Origin: Chryseobacterium sp. CH21
GTDB taxonomy: Bacteria > Bacteroidota > Bacteroidia > Flavobacteriales > Weeksellaceae
NCBI RefSeq assembly: GCF_004119445.1
Contig: NZ_QICI01000073.1
Span: forward strand, 19,152-83,151
Direction: 5' to 3'
Length of the DNA: 64,000 nt
Part shown: piece by piece, positions 25,146-34,019 of the stretch
Layout: the number at the start of each line of letters is the position of its first letter
Position numbering within the stretch: position 1 is the first letter of the stretch
The notes under the pieces: generated by a model
Databases searched by the model: none
The model's input: only the letters and a program-made list of their open reading frames with translations
What the model was told of the DNA's origin: nothing
Made by a program: the position numbers and the translations under genes

Positions 25146-25667
25146 AATACTCTTATTAAGCTTTATTAGATTCTATTTCCTTACAAAGGTAAGAATAATA
25201 ACAATTCGTGTTAGTAAACCCTGAGTTAATTGTGAAAAGGTATGTTAATAAGTGTGGAAAACTTTTATCAACTTTCTATTTTTAAAGATCAATTTATTTC
25301 GTAATAGAAATTCTTTCCGCAATTTTTTACCACAACTTTCCAGATGTTTTCATCAGCTATCCCCAGCTTTTTCCATAATAAAATTACTAATAATGGTTTC
25401 CTTTTAAACTTACCAACATTTGTTAATAAGTATGTGAAATAGCGGGTTTACAATGATTTATATTGTGAATTAAATATGAGTTTAGTAAAAGTTGAATGTT
25501 ATCAATTATTAGCTTAAAACTTATCCCCGAAACTAACAACACTCAACAACAACTACATTATTCTTTTTTTTAAAAGAGAAAAAATTGTTAATTAGTGGGT
25601 GATTGGGTTCGGGGAAAGTTTTTGAAAACTTTTATTTTAATCAAACTGTTGAAAAAGTTTAAAACCT
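25146..25667. other. AT-rich spacer between rpiB and pgk; candidate replication origin
   Basis: About 520 bp without a convincing gene. It holds TGTGGAAAA (25253-25261), which fits the relaxed DnaA-box pattern TGTGNAWAA, and near matches at 25231, 25326, 25433 and 25464. TGTTAATAAG recurs at 25243 and 25421, both times followed by a TGTG word, and ATTATCCCCG-like words also occur. Two parS sites lie 4-6 kb away. Evidence is circumstantial; the region could simply hold two divergent promoters. Confidence 0.35.
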
Positions 25668-25675
25668 TACATTTG
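25668..25675 (+). promoter_or_regulatory. -7 box of pgk
   Basis: TACATTTG fits TAnnTTTG exactly and has TTG at 25649-25651 as a possible -33 element. It implies a 5' leader of about 105 nt before the pgk ATG at 25789. Confidence 0.6.
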
Positions 25676-25788
25676 TGAAACGAAAATTCAATGAGTTTCA
25701 TGAATTTGTCTCTGCTGGATTTGCGGAAATGCAAACTGAGCTCTGGCAAAAAAGACTTCATGAAACTTTGAAAAAAATAAATCTACGT

Positions 25789-26979
25789 ATGAAAACAATC
25801 AATGATTTCAATTTTAAAGACAAAAAAGCTCTGGTAAGGGTGGACTTCAATGTTCCTCAGGACGATCAGCTGAAGGTGACAGACAATACAAGAATTGTTG
25901 CTGTGAAACCAACAGTGGAAAAGATCCTTAATGATGGTGGTTCTGTCATCTTAATTACGCACCTTGGAAGGCCTAAGGGAGAAGTGAAAGATGAATTTTC
26001 TCTTCAACATATTCTTGGTGAAGTTTCTTCTGTTTTAGGACGTGAAGTGAAGTTTGTGGATGAGTGTATTGGTGAGAAAGCTGAACAGGCAGCTGCTGAT
26101 CTGAAACCAGGAGAAATCTTATTATTGGAAAATGTACGTTTTCATAATGAAGAAGAAAAAGGAGATGCTGCATTCGCTGAGAAACTTTCCAAGCTTGGAG
26201 ATGCTTATGTAAACGATGCATTTGGAACTGCACACAGAGCTCATGCTTCCACAGCAGTCATTGCTCAATATTTTCCATCAACTAAATATTTCGGTTTACT
26301 GATGGCTAAAGAGCTTCAGGCGATTGATAAAGTATTAAAGAGTGGTGAAAGACCTGTTACAGCTATTCTGGGAGGGTCTAAAGTTTCAACTAAAATTACC
26401 ATTATAGAAAATATTCTTCCTGCAGTAGATAATCTGATCATTGGAGGAGGTATGGCATTTACCTTTATTAAAGCTCTTGGAGGGAAAATTGGTAATTCTT
26501 TAGTAGAAGAAGACAAGATTCCTTTAGCTCTTGAGATTTTAGGAAAAGCAAAAGAACATAAAGTAAAAGTATATCTTCCATCTGATGCAATCATCGCTGA
26601 AAGCTTTAGTAATGATGTAGAGAGAAAAGAAGTTGATATCTATGCAATCCCTGAAGGATGGATGGGACTTGATGCAGGTCACAAATCAAGAGATCAGTTC
26701 AATGATGTATTGTTAAACTCAAGAACAATTCTTTGGAATGGGCCAATTGGAGTTTTTGAAATGTCAAACTTTGCTGGTGGAACTATTGCATTGGGCGAGA
26801 GTATTGCTGAAGCGACAAGATTAGGTGCTTTCTCTTTAGTAGGAGGAGGAGATAGTGTTGCTTTTGTTAAGCAATTCGGATATGCTGATCAGGTAAGTTA
26901 TGTGTCTACCGGTGGCGGAGCAATGCTTGAAAGTCTTGAAGGACTTGAGTTACCAGGAGTAGCTGCAATCAACAATTAA
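25789..26979 (+). CDS. pgk: Phosphoglycerate kinase
   Basis: A 396-residue enzyme of glycolysis and gluconeogenesis transferring phosphate between 1,3-bisphosphoglycerate and ADP. Conserved parts are KALVRVDFNVPQ, LITHLGRPKGE, LLENVRFHNEEEKGD, AHRAHASTAVIA, AILGGSKVSTKI, IIGGGMAFTF, and the C-terminal GGGDSVAFVKQFG and STGGGAMLE. The start at 25789 (MKTINDFNFKDKKALVR) matches the family N-terminus. The frame is open 114 nt further to a GTG at 25675, but that codon is the last base of the promoter box. Confidence 0.97.
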   Translation: MKTINDFNFKDKKALVRVDFNVPQDDQLKVTDNTRIVAVKPTVEKILNDGGSVILITHLGRPKGEVKDEFSLQHILGEVSSVLGREVKFVDECIGEKAEQAAADLKPGEILLLENVRFHNEEEKGDAAFAEKLSKLGDAYVNDAFGTAHRAHASTAVIAQYFPSTKYFGLLMAKELQAIDKVLKSGERPVTAILGGSKVSTKITIIENILPAVDNLIIGGGMAFTFIKALGGKIGNSLVEEDKIPLALEILGKAKEHKVKVYLPSDAIIAESFSNDVERKEVDIYAIPEGWMGLDAGHKSRDQFNDVLLNSRTILWNGPIGVFEMSNFAGGTIALGESIAEATRLGAFSLVGGGDSVAFVKQFGYADQVSYVSTGGGAMLESLEGLELPGVAAINN

Positions 26980-27002
26980 TAAAGAATAAAAATAAATATT
27001 AT

Positions 27003-27031
27003 AAAGCTTGCTAATTATATTAGCAAGCTTT
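27003..27031 (+). terminator. Intrinsic terminator of pgk
   Basis: Arms AAAGCTTGCTAA and TTAGCAAGCTTT followed by a T-run, 24 nt after the pgk stop. Confidence 0.9.
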
Positions 27032-28488
27032 TTTTCTTTTTTAAATTGTAAGAAAACCCTGTACTGATCAGCATCTTCAAAGAAATTTAGATATAACTTA
27101 TAGTTATGTGTGTTTTGGTAATTTCTCTTTCAGATACTTAGGTTTTCCAATAGATCGTATCTTACATTCTATCCTTAAATTCCTATATTTTTTAAGATTT
27201 TATTTTCGGTTTTAATCGATAATTCTTAATAAAATTGACTCTATTTTTAGCCATTAAATTTTGAAATTCTCATGAGTTCTCATGATCTTTTTCCAAATGA
27301 TTTTAGGGTATGTTTTATAGAAAATCACTGTTTTTATTTGAACTGATTCAGGCAAAATATTCTATATGAATTAAAGTGTTTTTCTCTGATCCTATTTTTT
27401 ATCTATTCACATTTTCAATATTTTTTCAAGGCACAATCTTTAGACTTAAGTTTTGTATTTTATTTTTTGAAGGAGAGATTTGATAACTATTTTCCTATTT
27501 AAAGAATGGCCTGTAATATTTATTTTATTTCACAAATTTGTGAAGTCTCTGTATTTTATTGAATATCAGTAATTAAACTATTAATTTATTTTTTGTTTTT
27601 GTTAGGTTTACTCATTAAATTGCATAGAATGAATAAGTTATGAATTTTTGAAGTAAATTTTGTTTTTTTGTATATTTTCCGCTCAAACTTTAGAATTGAT
27701 TGATGCTTATAATTATTTGGGGTTTTTCTAATTTCTCCAATTTGAATTTTTAAATGACATACTAATTTTTAGATCAGCATTTGAATTTTTTCTTTTCACA
27801 AATTTTCATTTGTTGTCAAATTCTCTGGTATTTAAAAAATCGATCAAATTATTTTGAAAATTATATTTTAAAGGTATTTCAAGTTTTTTATAAAAATGAG
27901 AAGATGGAGTAGGAGAGTCTTACTTTTTTCATTCACTTAGTTCCACTCAAATTATTTTCAAGTAGACTGACAATTTAAATTTTTTGATATGAAGGGATGC
28001 ATGATTCCTGATCAACTAAATTTTATCTTTTTCTATAAAAGTGCTAAAAACAGACCTTCATAAATAGCTTAAAAATCGACTTTCTGTATTTTTCCAAGTA
28101 TTTATATCTCTCTTTATTTTGAATTGAAATTATACTTATTTGTGAAAGAATTTGCTTTCTGAAATCAATTTTTAATGTTTTTTTTATTCATACTGGTTGA
28201 GGAGATATAGAAACTGATATTTTTAAGTTTAAGTAGAACTTTAAGAGAAGAGTTTTGAAAATATTCAATTTGTTCAGTTTGTAAAATGGAGTAGGGGAGA
28301 TGTTTCTTAAATTTAAGATGGAAAATATTTAAACGAAAATATTTTCTCCGGAATTTATAAATATTATATGAGGTACAAAAATTAGGTTTGATATAAAAAA
28401 GAAAACTCAGGATTTCTTCTGAGTTTTTTATAATTTAAGCTAAAAACGTTGAAAATTGACCTTCATAAATAGCTTAAAAATCGACTTT
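27032..28488. other. 1.45 kb AT-rich gene-free region
   Basis: No frame of coding quality on either strand. It contains a perfect 16-bp palindrome TTCACAAATTTGTGAA (27529-27544), two copies of GGAGTAGGRGAG (27907 and 28288), and one copy of a 33-bp direct repeat whose partner overlaps the methyltransferase stop. Short matches to methyltransferase coding DNA suggest decayed duplicates; an origin-linked noncoding role is the other possibility. Confidence 0.5.
28053..28085 (+). repeat. 33-bp direct repeat, copy 1
   Basis: Identical over 33 bases to 28458-28490, starting GACCTTCATAAATAGC; both copies are preceded by GCTAAAAAC within 16 bases. Confidence 0.9.
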
Positions 28489-28490
28489 CT
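28458..28490 (+). repeat. 33-bp direct repeat, copy 2
   Basis: Second identical copy, 405 bp downstream of the first; its end overlaps the stop codon of the minus-strand methyltransferase gene by two bases. Confidence 0.9.
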
Positions 28491-29309
28491 ATCTTTTTTC
28501 GATAATATATATCAAACTTGAAAATTCATTAGAAAATAACGCCTTTACGTTAGAAATTGTTCCGTAGATGACTGCTTTTGCCCAAAATAGCGGTGATTTT
28601 TTGTATTTTTCGCTCAGCATGGAGATGTAATATGAGTCAAGCACCAAAGGCTTGATCTTTCTCATTTTCCAATCTGTATTTTTAGAAATTAGATTTTCCA
28701 TTCCATTTTTAGAGAAATGGTAGATGTGTCTTGGTACATCATAGGCTGCCCAATATTCTTTATAATGTTTGGCATCATAAGAAGTAGGATTAGGAACTGC
28801 GATTACAAGAATTCCTTTTTCCTTTAATTTCCCGTGAAAAATATTAAGCATCTCATCCTGATTTTCGATATGTTCAAAAACATGCCATAGAGTAATAGCG
28901 TCCAAACTATTTTTCTCAATTTTATTGATATTGTCTAAAATGGAAGCTTTTGTTATTTTGCTCTGTGCTGCTTTTCTTGCGTCTGAATCTGGTTCAAAAC
29001 CGAATGTTTCAAAATCATTTTCTATATATTTTACAAACTCTCCGGCACCACATCCGTAATCAAGAACTTTTGATCCTTTTTTTATTCTGTCTACCAGTAT
29101 ATTTTTTTGTACTGCAGATTAAAAGACTGAAGAAATTTATATAGTTTTTCTTTCAGACTTCCGGAATCCTGGTGATGAGAAATGTAATCTTCACTTTCAT
29201 AATATCTGGAAATATTGGATGGGATAGGGGAGGTCTTAAAGACTCCTTTTGTATCTGTTTCTTTAATCTCAAATATTTCTTGTGAAAGAAAATGATCTTT
29301 TATTTTCAT
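28489..29309 (-). pseudogene. Class I SAM-dependent methyltransferase, split by one-base frameshift
   Basis: Starting at the ATG at 29309 (MKIKDHFLSQEIFEIKE), the frame reads GVFKTSPIPSNISRYYESEDYISHHQDSGS, a pattern typical of Bacteroidota methyltransferases, then shifts in the T-run at 29102-29108. Adding one base (AAAAAAAA on the coding strand) gives NILVDRIKKGSKVLDYGCGAGEFVKYI, the SAM-binding motif I, then LDAITLWHVFEHI and VPNPTSYDAKHYKEYWAAYDVPRHIYHF. The restored protein is about 270 residues. Substrate is unknown; such enzymes often act in polysaccharide or quinone-like pathways. Probably a functional gene with a sequencing gap. Confidence 0.82.
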
Positions 29310-29400
29310 TGAAATCGCTATCTTTTTATCTTGTAAAAAAATTAAGATATTCAGAGGTTGATTGAGCCTCATAAATACCTTAATTTAGTTTTATTATTTT

Positions 29401-29420
29401 AATGTTTCACGTGAAACATT
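29401..29420. other. parS site (ParB-binding centromere-like palindrome)
   Basis: Contains TGTTTCACGTGAAACA (29403-29418), identical to the widely conserved bacterial parS consensus, inside a 20-bp perfect palindrome. It sits 4 nt past the mnmG stop codon. ParB binding here would help segregate the origin region. Confidence 0.9.
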
Positions 29421-29424
29421 TTTT

Positions 29425-31287
29425 TTAACGTCCTAAATAAACCAGTAAAACGTTAATATCAGCTGGAGAAACCCCGCTTATTCTTCCTGCTTGTGCAATG
29501 GTCTTCGGACGTACGTTAGACATCTTCTGCTTTGCTTCTGCAGAAAGGCTGCTTAGCTTCGTATAATCAAAGTCTTCCGGAATTTTGATGTTTTCCAGAC
29601 GGTTCAGCTTCGCTACGTTTTCTTTTTCTTTCTCAATATATCCTCTATATTTTATATTGATTTCTGCCTGTTCTCTTACCTCGTCACTATATTGAGAAGA
29701 AACTTCTTTAATAGAATCAATTTCATCAAGCTTTTCTAACGTTATATTGGGTCTGGTAAGAAACTGAGCTGCTCTGTATGCCTGATCTACAGGGTTGCTC
29801 TCAATAGATTCAAGAATAGGATTAATAACGCCTGGTTTTAAAGAAGTTTCGCGAAGAAACTCTTCAAGTGATTGACTTTCAGATATTTTGGTTTCAACTC
29901 GTCTTAATCTGTCTTCTTTTGCTAATCCTAACTGGAATGCTTTTTCGGTAAGTCTGATATCTGCATTATCCTGTCTTAAAAGAAGTCTGTATTCTGCACG
30001 TGAAGTAAACATTCTGTAAGGTTCTTCAGTTCCTTTTGTGATCAGGTCATCAATCAATACTCCAATATAAGCTTCATCTCTGTTTAAGATAAAATCTCCT
30101 TTATCGTGAACTTTGTTATGTGCATTGATACCGGCAATTAATCCTTGTCCTGCTGCTTCTTCATATCCGGTTGTTCCATTGATCTGGCCTGCAAAATATA
30201 AATTGTCAATTAATTTGGTTTCCAGAGTATGTTTCAGTTGGGTAGGAGGGAAGTAGTCATATTCAATAGCATAACCCGGACGGAAAACTTTTACATTTTC
30301 AAATCCCGGAATATGTTTCATTGCTTTAATCTGTACATCCTCGGGAAGTGAAGAACTGAATCCGTTGACATATATTTCTACAGTTTTCCATCCTTCCGGT
30401 TCTACGAAAAGCTGGTGTCTGTTTCTTTCTGCAAAACGATTAATTTTATCTTCAATACTTGGGCAGTATCTTGGACCTAAGCTTTGAATTGTTCCATTGA
30501 ACATTGGACTTCTGTCAAAACCTTCTCTTAAAATATCGTGTACCGTTTCGTTGGTATACACAATATGGCAGCTTAATTGTTTTGTTAGTTTTGGGGTATC
30601 AAGATAGCTGAACTTTTGAGGATTTTCATCTCCTTTCTGTTCTTCCATTTTTGAATAATCCAAACTTCTTCCGTCTACTCTTGGTGGAGTGCCTGTTTTC
30701 ATTCTTCCTGCTTCGAAACCTAAAGTGACCAATTGTTCTGTAATTCCAAATGCTCTTGGTTCACCCATTCTTCCTCCACCTAATTGTTTGTCTCCAACGT
30801 GAATTAATCCGTTAAGAAAAGTACCATTAGTAAGAACTACAGATTTTGCTTTAATTTCAATTCCTAAAGAAGTAACAACTCCTGCTACTTTATTGTTTTC
30901 AATAATCAGTTGTTTCACCATATCCTGAAAGAAATCAAGATTGGGAGTATTTTCTAATGCTAAGCGCCATTCTTCGGCAAAAAGCATTCTATCATTTTGG
31001 GTTCTCGGAGACCACATCGCAGGACCTTTTGAAAGATTTAGCATTTTGAATTGGATTGCAGATTTGTCTGCCACAATTCCGGAATATCCTCCCATTGCAT
31101 CAATCTCTCTTACGATCTGTCCTTTTGCGATTCCGCCCATTGCGGGGTTGCAACTCATCTGTCCGATGGTCTGCATATTCATTGTAACAAGTAGGGTTTT
31201 TGAACCTAGGTTGGCGGCTGCGGCTGCGGCTTCACAACCTGCGTGTCCTGCACCTACTACTATTACATCATATATTTCTGAAATCAT
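29425..31287 (-). CDS. mnmG: tRNA uridine-5-carboxymethylaminomethyl modification enzyme MnmG (GidA)
   Basis: A 620-residue FAD enzyme that, with MnmE, installs the 5-carboxymethylaminomethyl group on U34 of several tRNAs. The N-terminus has the FAD dinucleotide motif VVGAGHAGCEAAAAAANLG; GGIAKGQIVREIDAMGG, GTFLNGLIHVGDK, RMKTGTPPRVDGRS and GQINGTTGYEEAAGQGLIAGINAH are conserved, and the C-terminus IAQAGRISGVSPADINVLLVYL is the MnmE-contacting helical domain. In many bacteria gidA is next to oriC. Here it is flanked on both sides by parS palindromes. Confidence 0.98.
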   Translation of the reverse strand: MISEIYDVIVVGAGHAGCEAAAAAANLGSKTLLVTMNMQTIGQMSCNPAMGGIAKGQIVREIDAMGGYSGIVADKSAIQFKMLNLSKGPAMWSPRTQNDRMLFAEEWRLALENTPNLDFFQDMVKQLIIENNKVAGVVTSLGIEIKAKSVVLTNGTFLNGLIHVGDKQLGGGRMGEPRAFGITEQLVTLGFEAGRMKTGTPPRVDGRSLDYSKMEEQKGDENPQKFSYLDTPKLTKQLSCHIVYTNETVHDILREGFDRSPMFNGTIQSLGPRYCPSIEDKINRFAERNRHQLFVEPEGWKTVEIYVNGFSSSLPEDVQIKAMKHIPGFENVKVFRPGYAIEYDYFPPTQLKHTLETKLIDNLYFAGQINGTTGYEEAAGQGLIAGINAHNKVHDKGDFILNRDEAYIGVLIDDLITKGTEEPYRMFTSRAEYRLLLRQDNADIRLTEKAFQLGLAKEDRLRRVETKISESQSLEEFLRETSLKPGVINPILESIESNPVDQAYRAAQFLTRPNITLEKLDEIDSIKEVSSQYSDEVREQAEINIKYRGYIEKEKENVAKLNRLENIKIPEDFDYTKLSSLSAEAKQKMSNVRPKTIAQAGRISGVSPADINVLLVYLGR

Positions 31288-31331
31288 TTTTATCTCGCTT
31301 GTTTTAAGCTTTAAACCTTATCTTTATAACC

Positions 31332-31351
31332 AATGTTTCACGTGAAACATT
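31332..31351. other. parS site, second copy
   Basis: Contains TGTTTCACGTGAAACA (31334-31349), the same core and same AAT/ATT flanks as at 29401-29420. It lies 45 nt upstream of the mnmG start codon. Confidence 0.9.
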
Positions 31352-31433
31352 TTTGAAGAATGCACTCTAGATAAACTTATATTGTTACTAGAATAGAGTA
31401 CTTTAGGTATAGGACTTTAAGTGATTGTTCAAT

Positions 31434-31853
31434 TTAAAATTTAAAATTCCTGTATTTGTCTAAGTACAAATCTTCCATTCTCCGCATCTCTTTTTCTTCC
31501 TCTTCCGTCTTGTCTTTATAGCCTGCAAGGTGCAAAATACCATGGGCTAAAACCCTTCTTAATTCTTCTTCATAATCTCGGGAAAGGGTAGAGGCGTTAT
31601 CAGAAATGCGCTGCAAAGATACAAAAATCTCAGCGCTTATTGTCTTGCCTTTTACATAATCAAAAGTGATAATATCTGTATAATAATCATGCTGCAAATA
31701 ATCCTGATTGATTTTAAGAAGATATTCATCATCACAGAAAATGTAATTGATTTCTCCTAGTTTTTTTCCTTCTGAAAGAATAAGATCTTCCAGCCATTTT
31801 TTGTAATCTGTACTTACCGATTCTGGTAAGCTTTCGTAAAAGAACTGTATCAT
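31434..31853 (-). CDS. ybeY: rRNA maturation endoribonuclease YbeY
   Basis: A 139-residue metalloprotein when started at the ATG at 31853 (MIQFFYESLPE), 4 nt after the patatin stop; an earlier frame start would overlap that gene. The metal site is in VLAHGILHLAGYKDKTEEEEKEM. The third ligand position holds Asp/Lys instead of the usual His, a variant I associate with Bacteroidota. YbeY matures 16S rRNA ends and takes part in ribosome quality control. Confidence 0.93.
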   Translation of the reverse strand: MIQFFYESLPESVSTDYKKWLEDLILSEGKKLGEINYIFCDDEYLLKINQDYLQHDYYTDIITFDYVKGKTISAEIFVSLQRISDNASTLSRDYEEELRRVLAHGILHLAGYKDKTEEEEKEMRRMEDLYLDKYRNFKF

Positions 31854-31857
31854 TTTT

Positions 31858-34017
31858 TTAAAACCAGTGTCCCAAAATAACACTGAATATACCTTTTTGG
31901 TTATTTTTAAGTGAGTGGCTGAAGTTTACTTTTATCTGCCCGAAAGGAGATTTGTAACCTGCCGTTATTCCCAATGAGCTATAATTTACTTTAACTGCAT
32001 CTTCAAACTTAATATCGTTTGATAAGTTAGCAAAGCTGAAATTTCCACTGATAAAATAGTTTTTGTTAAATTTAAACTGGATATCGTTAGATGCCAATAT
32101 CACATTATTTGTATAAAGCTGGGCAAAATAAAATCCTCCGAAGCTTTTGAAATTAATCAGATTTTGTTCAAAAATTCCACCTAATCTGAATTGGTAATAG
32201 GCTGGAAGGTTTTCGCCAATGGTAAGCCCTCCAAATAAATTCAAGCGATAACTGAATTGTTTGCCAAGAGGAATATTAAGTCTAAGATCTGCTTTGATCT
32301 GAATGATTCTTTTGTCTACTTCAGACTTTAAAAGATCCACTACTTTTCCTTCTGCAGCAAAATAAACCCCTTTTGTAGGGAATTCCTTATCATCCTGTGT
32401 ATCGGTTTTAATAAAGATATAAGGGTTTAAAAAACGACTGTAGTGTCTGTTGTCACCATTGCTGTTTTCTGCTTTAAAATAGTCATGGCTGATACCACCG
32501 CCAATGGCAAATTTATCTTTCCAAACAGACTGTATGTAGGCTTCATTTCTGAGCCATTCCCAGCGGTCTACTGCATAATTATCTACATTCTTTATATCAA
32601 AGCTCATTCCTGATGAATAGAGGCCAAATCCGGGGATATATCCGTTGTCTATAAAATAGTTCAGATAATATCTCAGGCGGTCTCCCACAACAACATCCAG
32701 GGAAAGGTTTGAATTTTTAAATAAAAGTCTCTTTGCGGAGTAATTTAAAAGAAGCCCTGTTTTGAAAACTTCATCATAATGCAAACCGAATTTTAAAAAA
32801 TGACGGGTATCATCTTCTGTAACGTAAAGCTTCAGATAGTTGGCATCATTCTCCTGAACGATATCATAATTAATAAATTTATAGTTATTGGTTGCAACCA
32901 ATTTATCAATCATTTTATTGATGCTTCCGTAAGTCTGTAAAGAGGGTAGGCGTAGCCCCATTTTTCCCAGGGTATAGTTTTTTCCGAAGATTTTACTTCC
33001 TTCAATAGAAATACTGTCTATTTTATATACATTAGAATAAATAGGATTTACACGCTGTCTTAGGCGGTCAAACGGACGTTTTGGGAGCTGATCTAATACC
33101 TGGGTATATTTTAATCCTTCCACATAACCACTGTCAAGAATTTTCTTTTTATCATCGTAGCTTGTAGCAGACATTCCTTTGAGATTAGGTTTTATATTGA
33201 TGTCTGTATATTTATACTGCTTTCTGGTATCTTTCTTTATTCCAAAATCAATGACCTGATTCAGGATGGATATAATATTGTTTAAATCTTCTCTTTTTGA
33301 TAGATCCTGATTAAGATCCACACCGATAACGATATCAATTCCTTTGTCCTTTAAAGGCTTTGAAGGATAGTTTACCGTCATGGCTCCATCAATATAAATA
33401 CTGTCTCCAATTTTTACTGGATCCATTAAAGAAGGAAATGCGGAACTCGCCATGATAGACTGTACCAGATCTCCTTTTTCAAAAATTTGCATATTCCCGC
33501 TTTCGAGATTGGTAGCAACACATAGGAAGGGGATTGGCATTTTGGAAAAGTCCTCAATATTGGAAACGTTTTTGAAAAGTTCTTTCAGAAGATAAACATT
33601 TCTCTGTCCAGTACTGATAGAGGAGGGAAGTGTGATCTTTCCATTTTTAAGAGGAATGGATAAAAGGTATTTGTCTACGGATTTATTGAAGAAGCTGGCT
33701 TCCTGCCTTGACTTTGGATCCATAATCAGAGAATAGAAATCCGTATCCATGACTATTTTCTCAATCTCTTTCCCGGAATATCCGGCGGCATATAATCCGC
33801 CCACGATAGCTCCCATACTTGTTCCGGAGATATAGTCCACTTTCACTCCCAATGAATCCAAAACTTTAAGAACTCCGACATGTGAAAACCCCTTGGCTCC
33901 ACCACCAGCAAGTGACAGTCCTATCTTTGGGTTTTTGGGAATCACCAAATCTTTTTTTACCTGAGAATGGATCAATAATAGTGGGAATATGAAAAGCAGA
34001 ATCAGGAGTTTTCTCAT
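31858..34017 (-). CDS. Patatin-like phospholipase fused to an Omp85-type outer-membrane barrel
   Basis: A 719-residue exported protein: signal peptide MRKLLILLFIFPLLLIHSQ, then a patatin domain with oxyanion hole GGGAKG, nucleophile in GTSMG and catalytic Asp in IDGAMTVNYPS (about 35-230). A POTRA-like segment (ISIEGSKIFGKNYTLGKMGLRL) and a C-terminal 16-stranded BamA/FhaC-like barrel follow, ending GQIKVNFSHSLKNNQKGIFSVILGHWF with a terminal aromatic. This architecture is that of type Vd secretion proteins (PlpD-like). It would cleave phospholipid acyl chains. Two nt separate it from murF-alr upstream. Confidence 0.9.
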   Translation of the reverse strand: MRKLLILLFIFPLLLIHSQVKKDLVIPKNPKIGLSLAGGGAKGFSHVGVLKVLDSLGVKVDYISGTSMGAIVGGLYAAGYSGKEIEKIVMDTDFYSLIMDPKSRQEASFFNKSVDKYLLSIPLKNGKITLPSSISTGQRNVYLLKELFKNVSNIEDFSKMPIPFLCVATNLESGNMQIFEKGDLVQSIMASSAFPSLMDPVKIGDSIYIDGAMTVNYPSKPLKDKGIDIVIGVDLNQDLSKREDLNNIISILNQVIDFGIKKDTRKQYKYTDINIKPNLKGMSATSYDDKKKILDSGYVEGLKYTQVLDQLPKRPFDRLRQRVNPIYSNVYKIDSISIEGSKIFGKNYTLGKMGLRLPSLQTYGSINKMIDKLVATNNYKFINYDIVQENDANYLKLYVTEDDTRHFLKFGLHYDEVFKTGLLLNYSAKRLLFKNSNLSLDVVVGDRLRYYLNYFIDNGYIPGFGLYSSGMSFDIKNVDNYAVDRWEWLRNEAYIQSVWKDKFAIGGGISHDYFKAENSNGDNRHYSRFLNPYIFIKTDTQDDKEFPTKGVYFAAEGKVVDLLKSEVDKRIIQIKADLRLNIPLGKQFSYRLNLFGGLTIGENLPAYYQFRLGGIFEQNLINFKSFGGFYFAQLYTNNVILASNDIQFKFNKNYFISGNFSFANLSNDIKFEDAVKVNYSSLGITAGYKSPFGQIKVNFSHSLKNNQKGIFSVILGHWF

Positions 34018-34019
34018 AA

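Noticed and set aside
26980..28488. Protein-coding genes in the long spacer
   Set aside because: All frames are short, AT-rich and without family motifs.
30941..31345. 134-codon plus-strand frame opposite mnmG
   Set aside because: Entirely antisense to a conserved gene, no recognisable motif and no promoter; a shadow frame.
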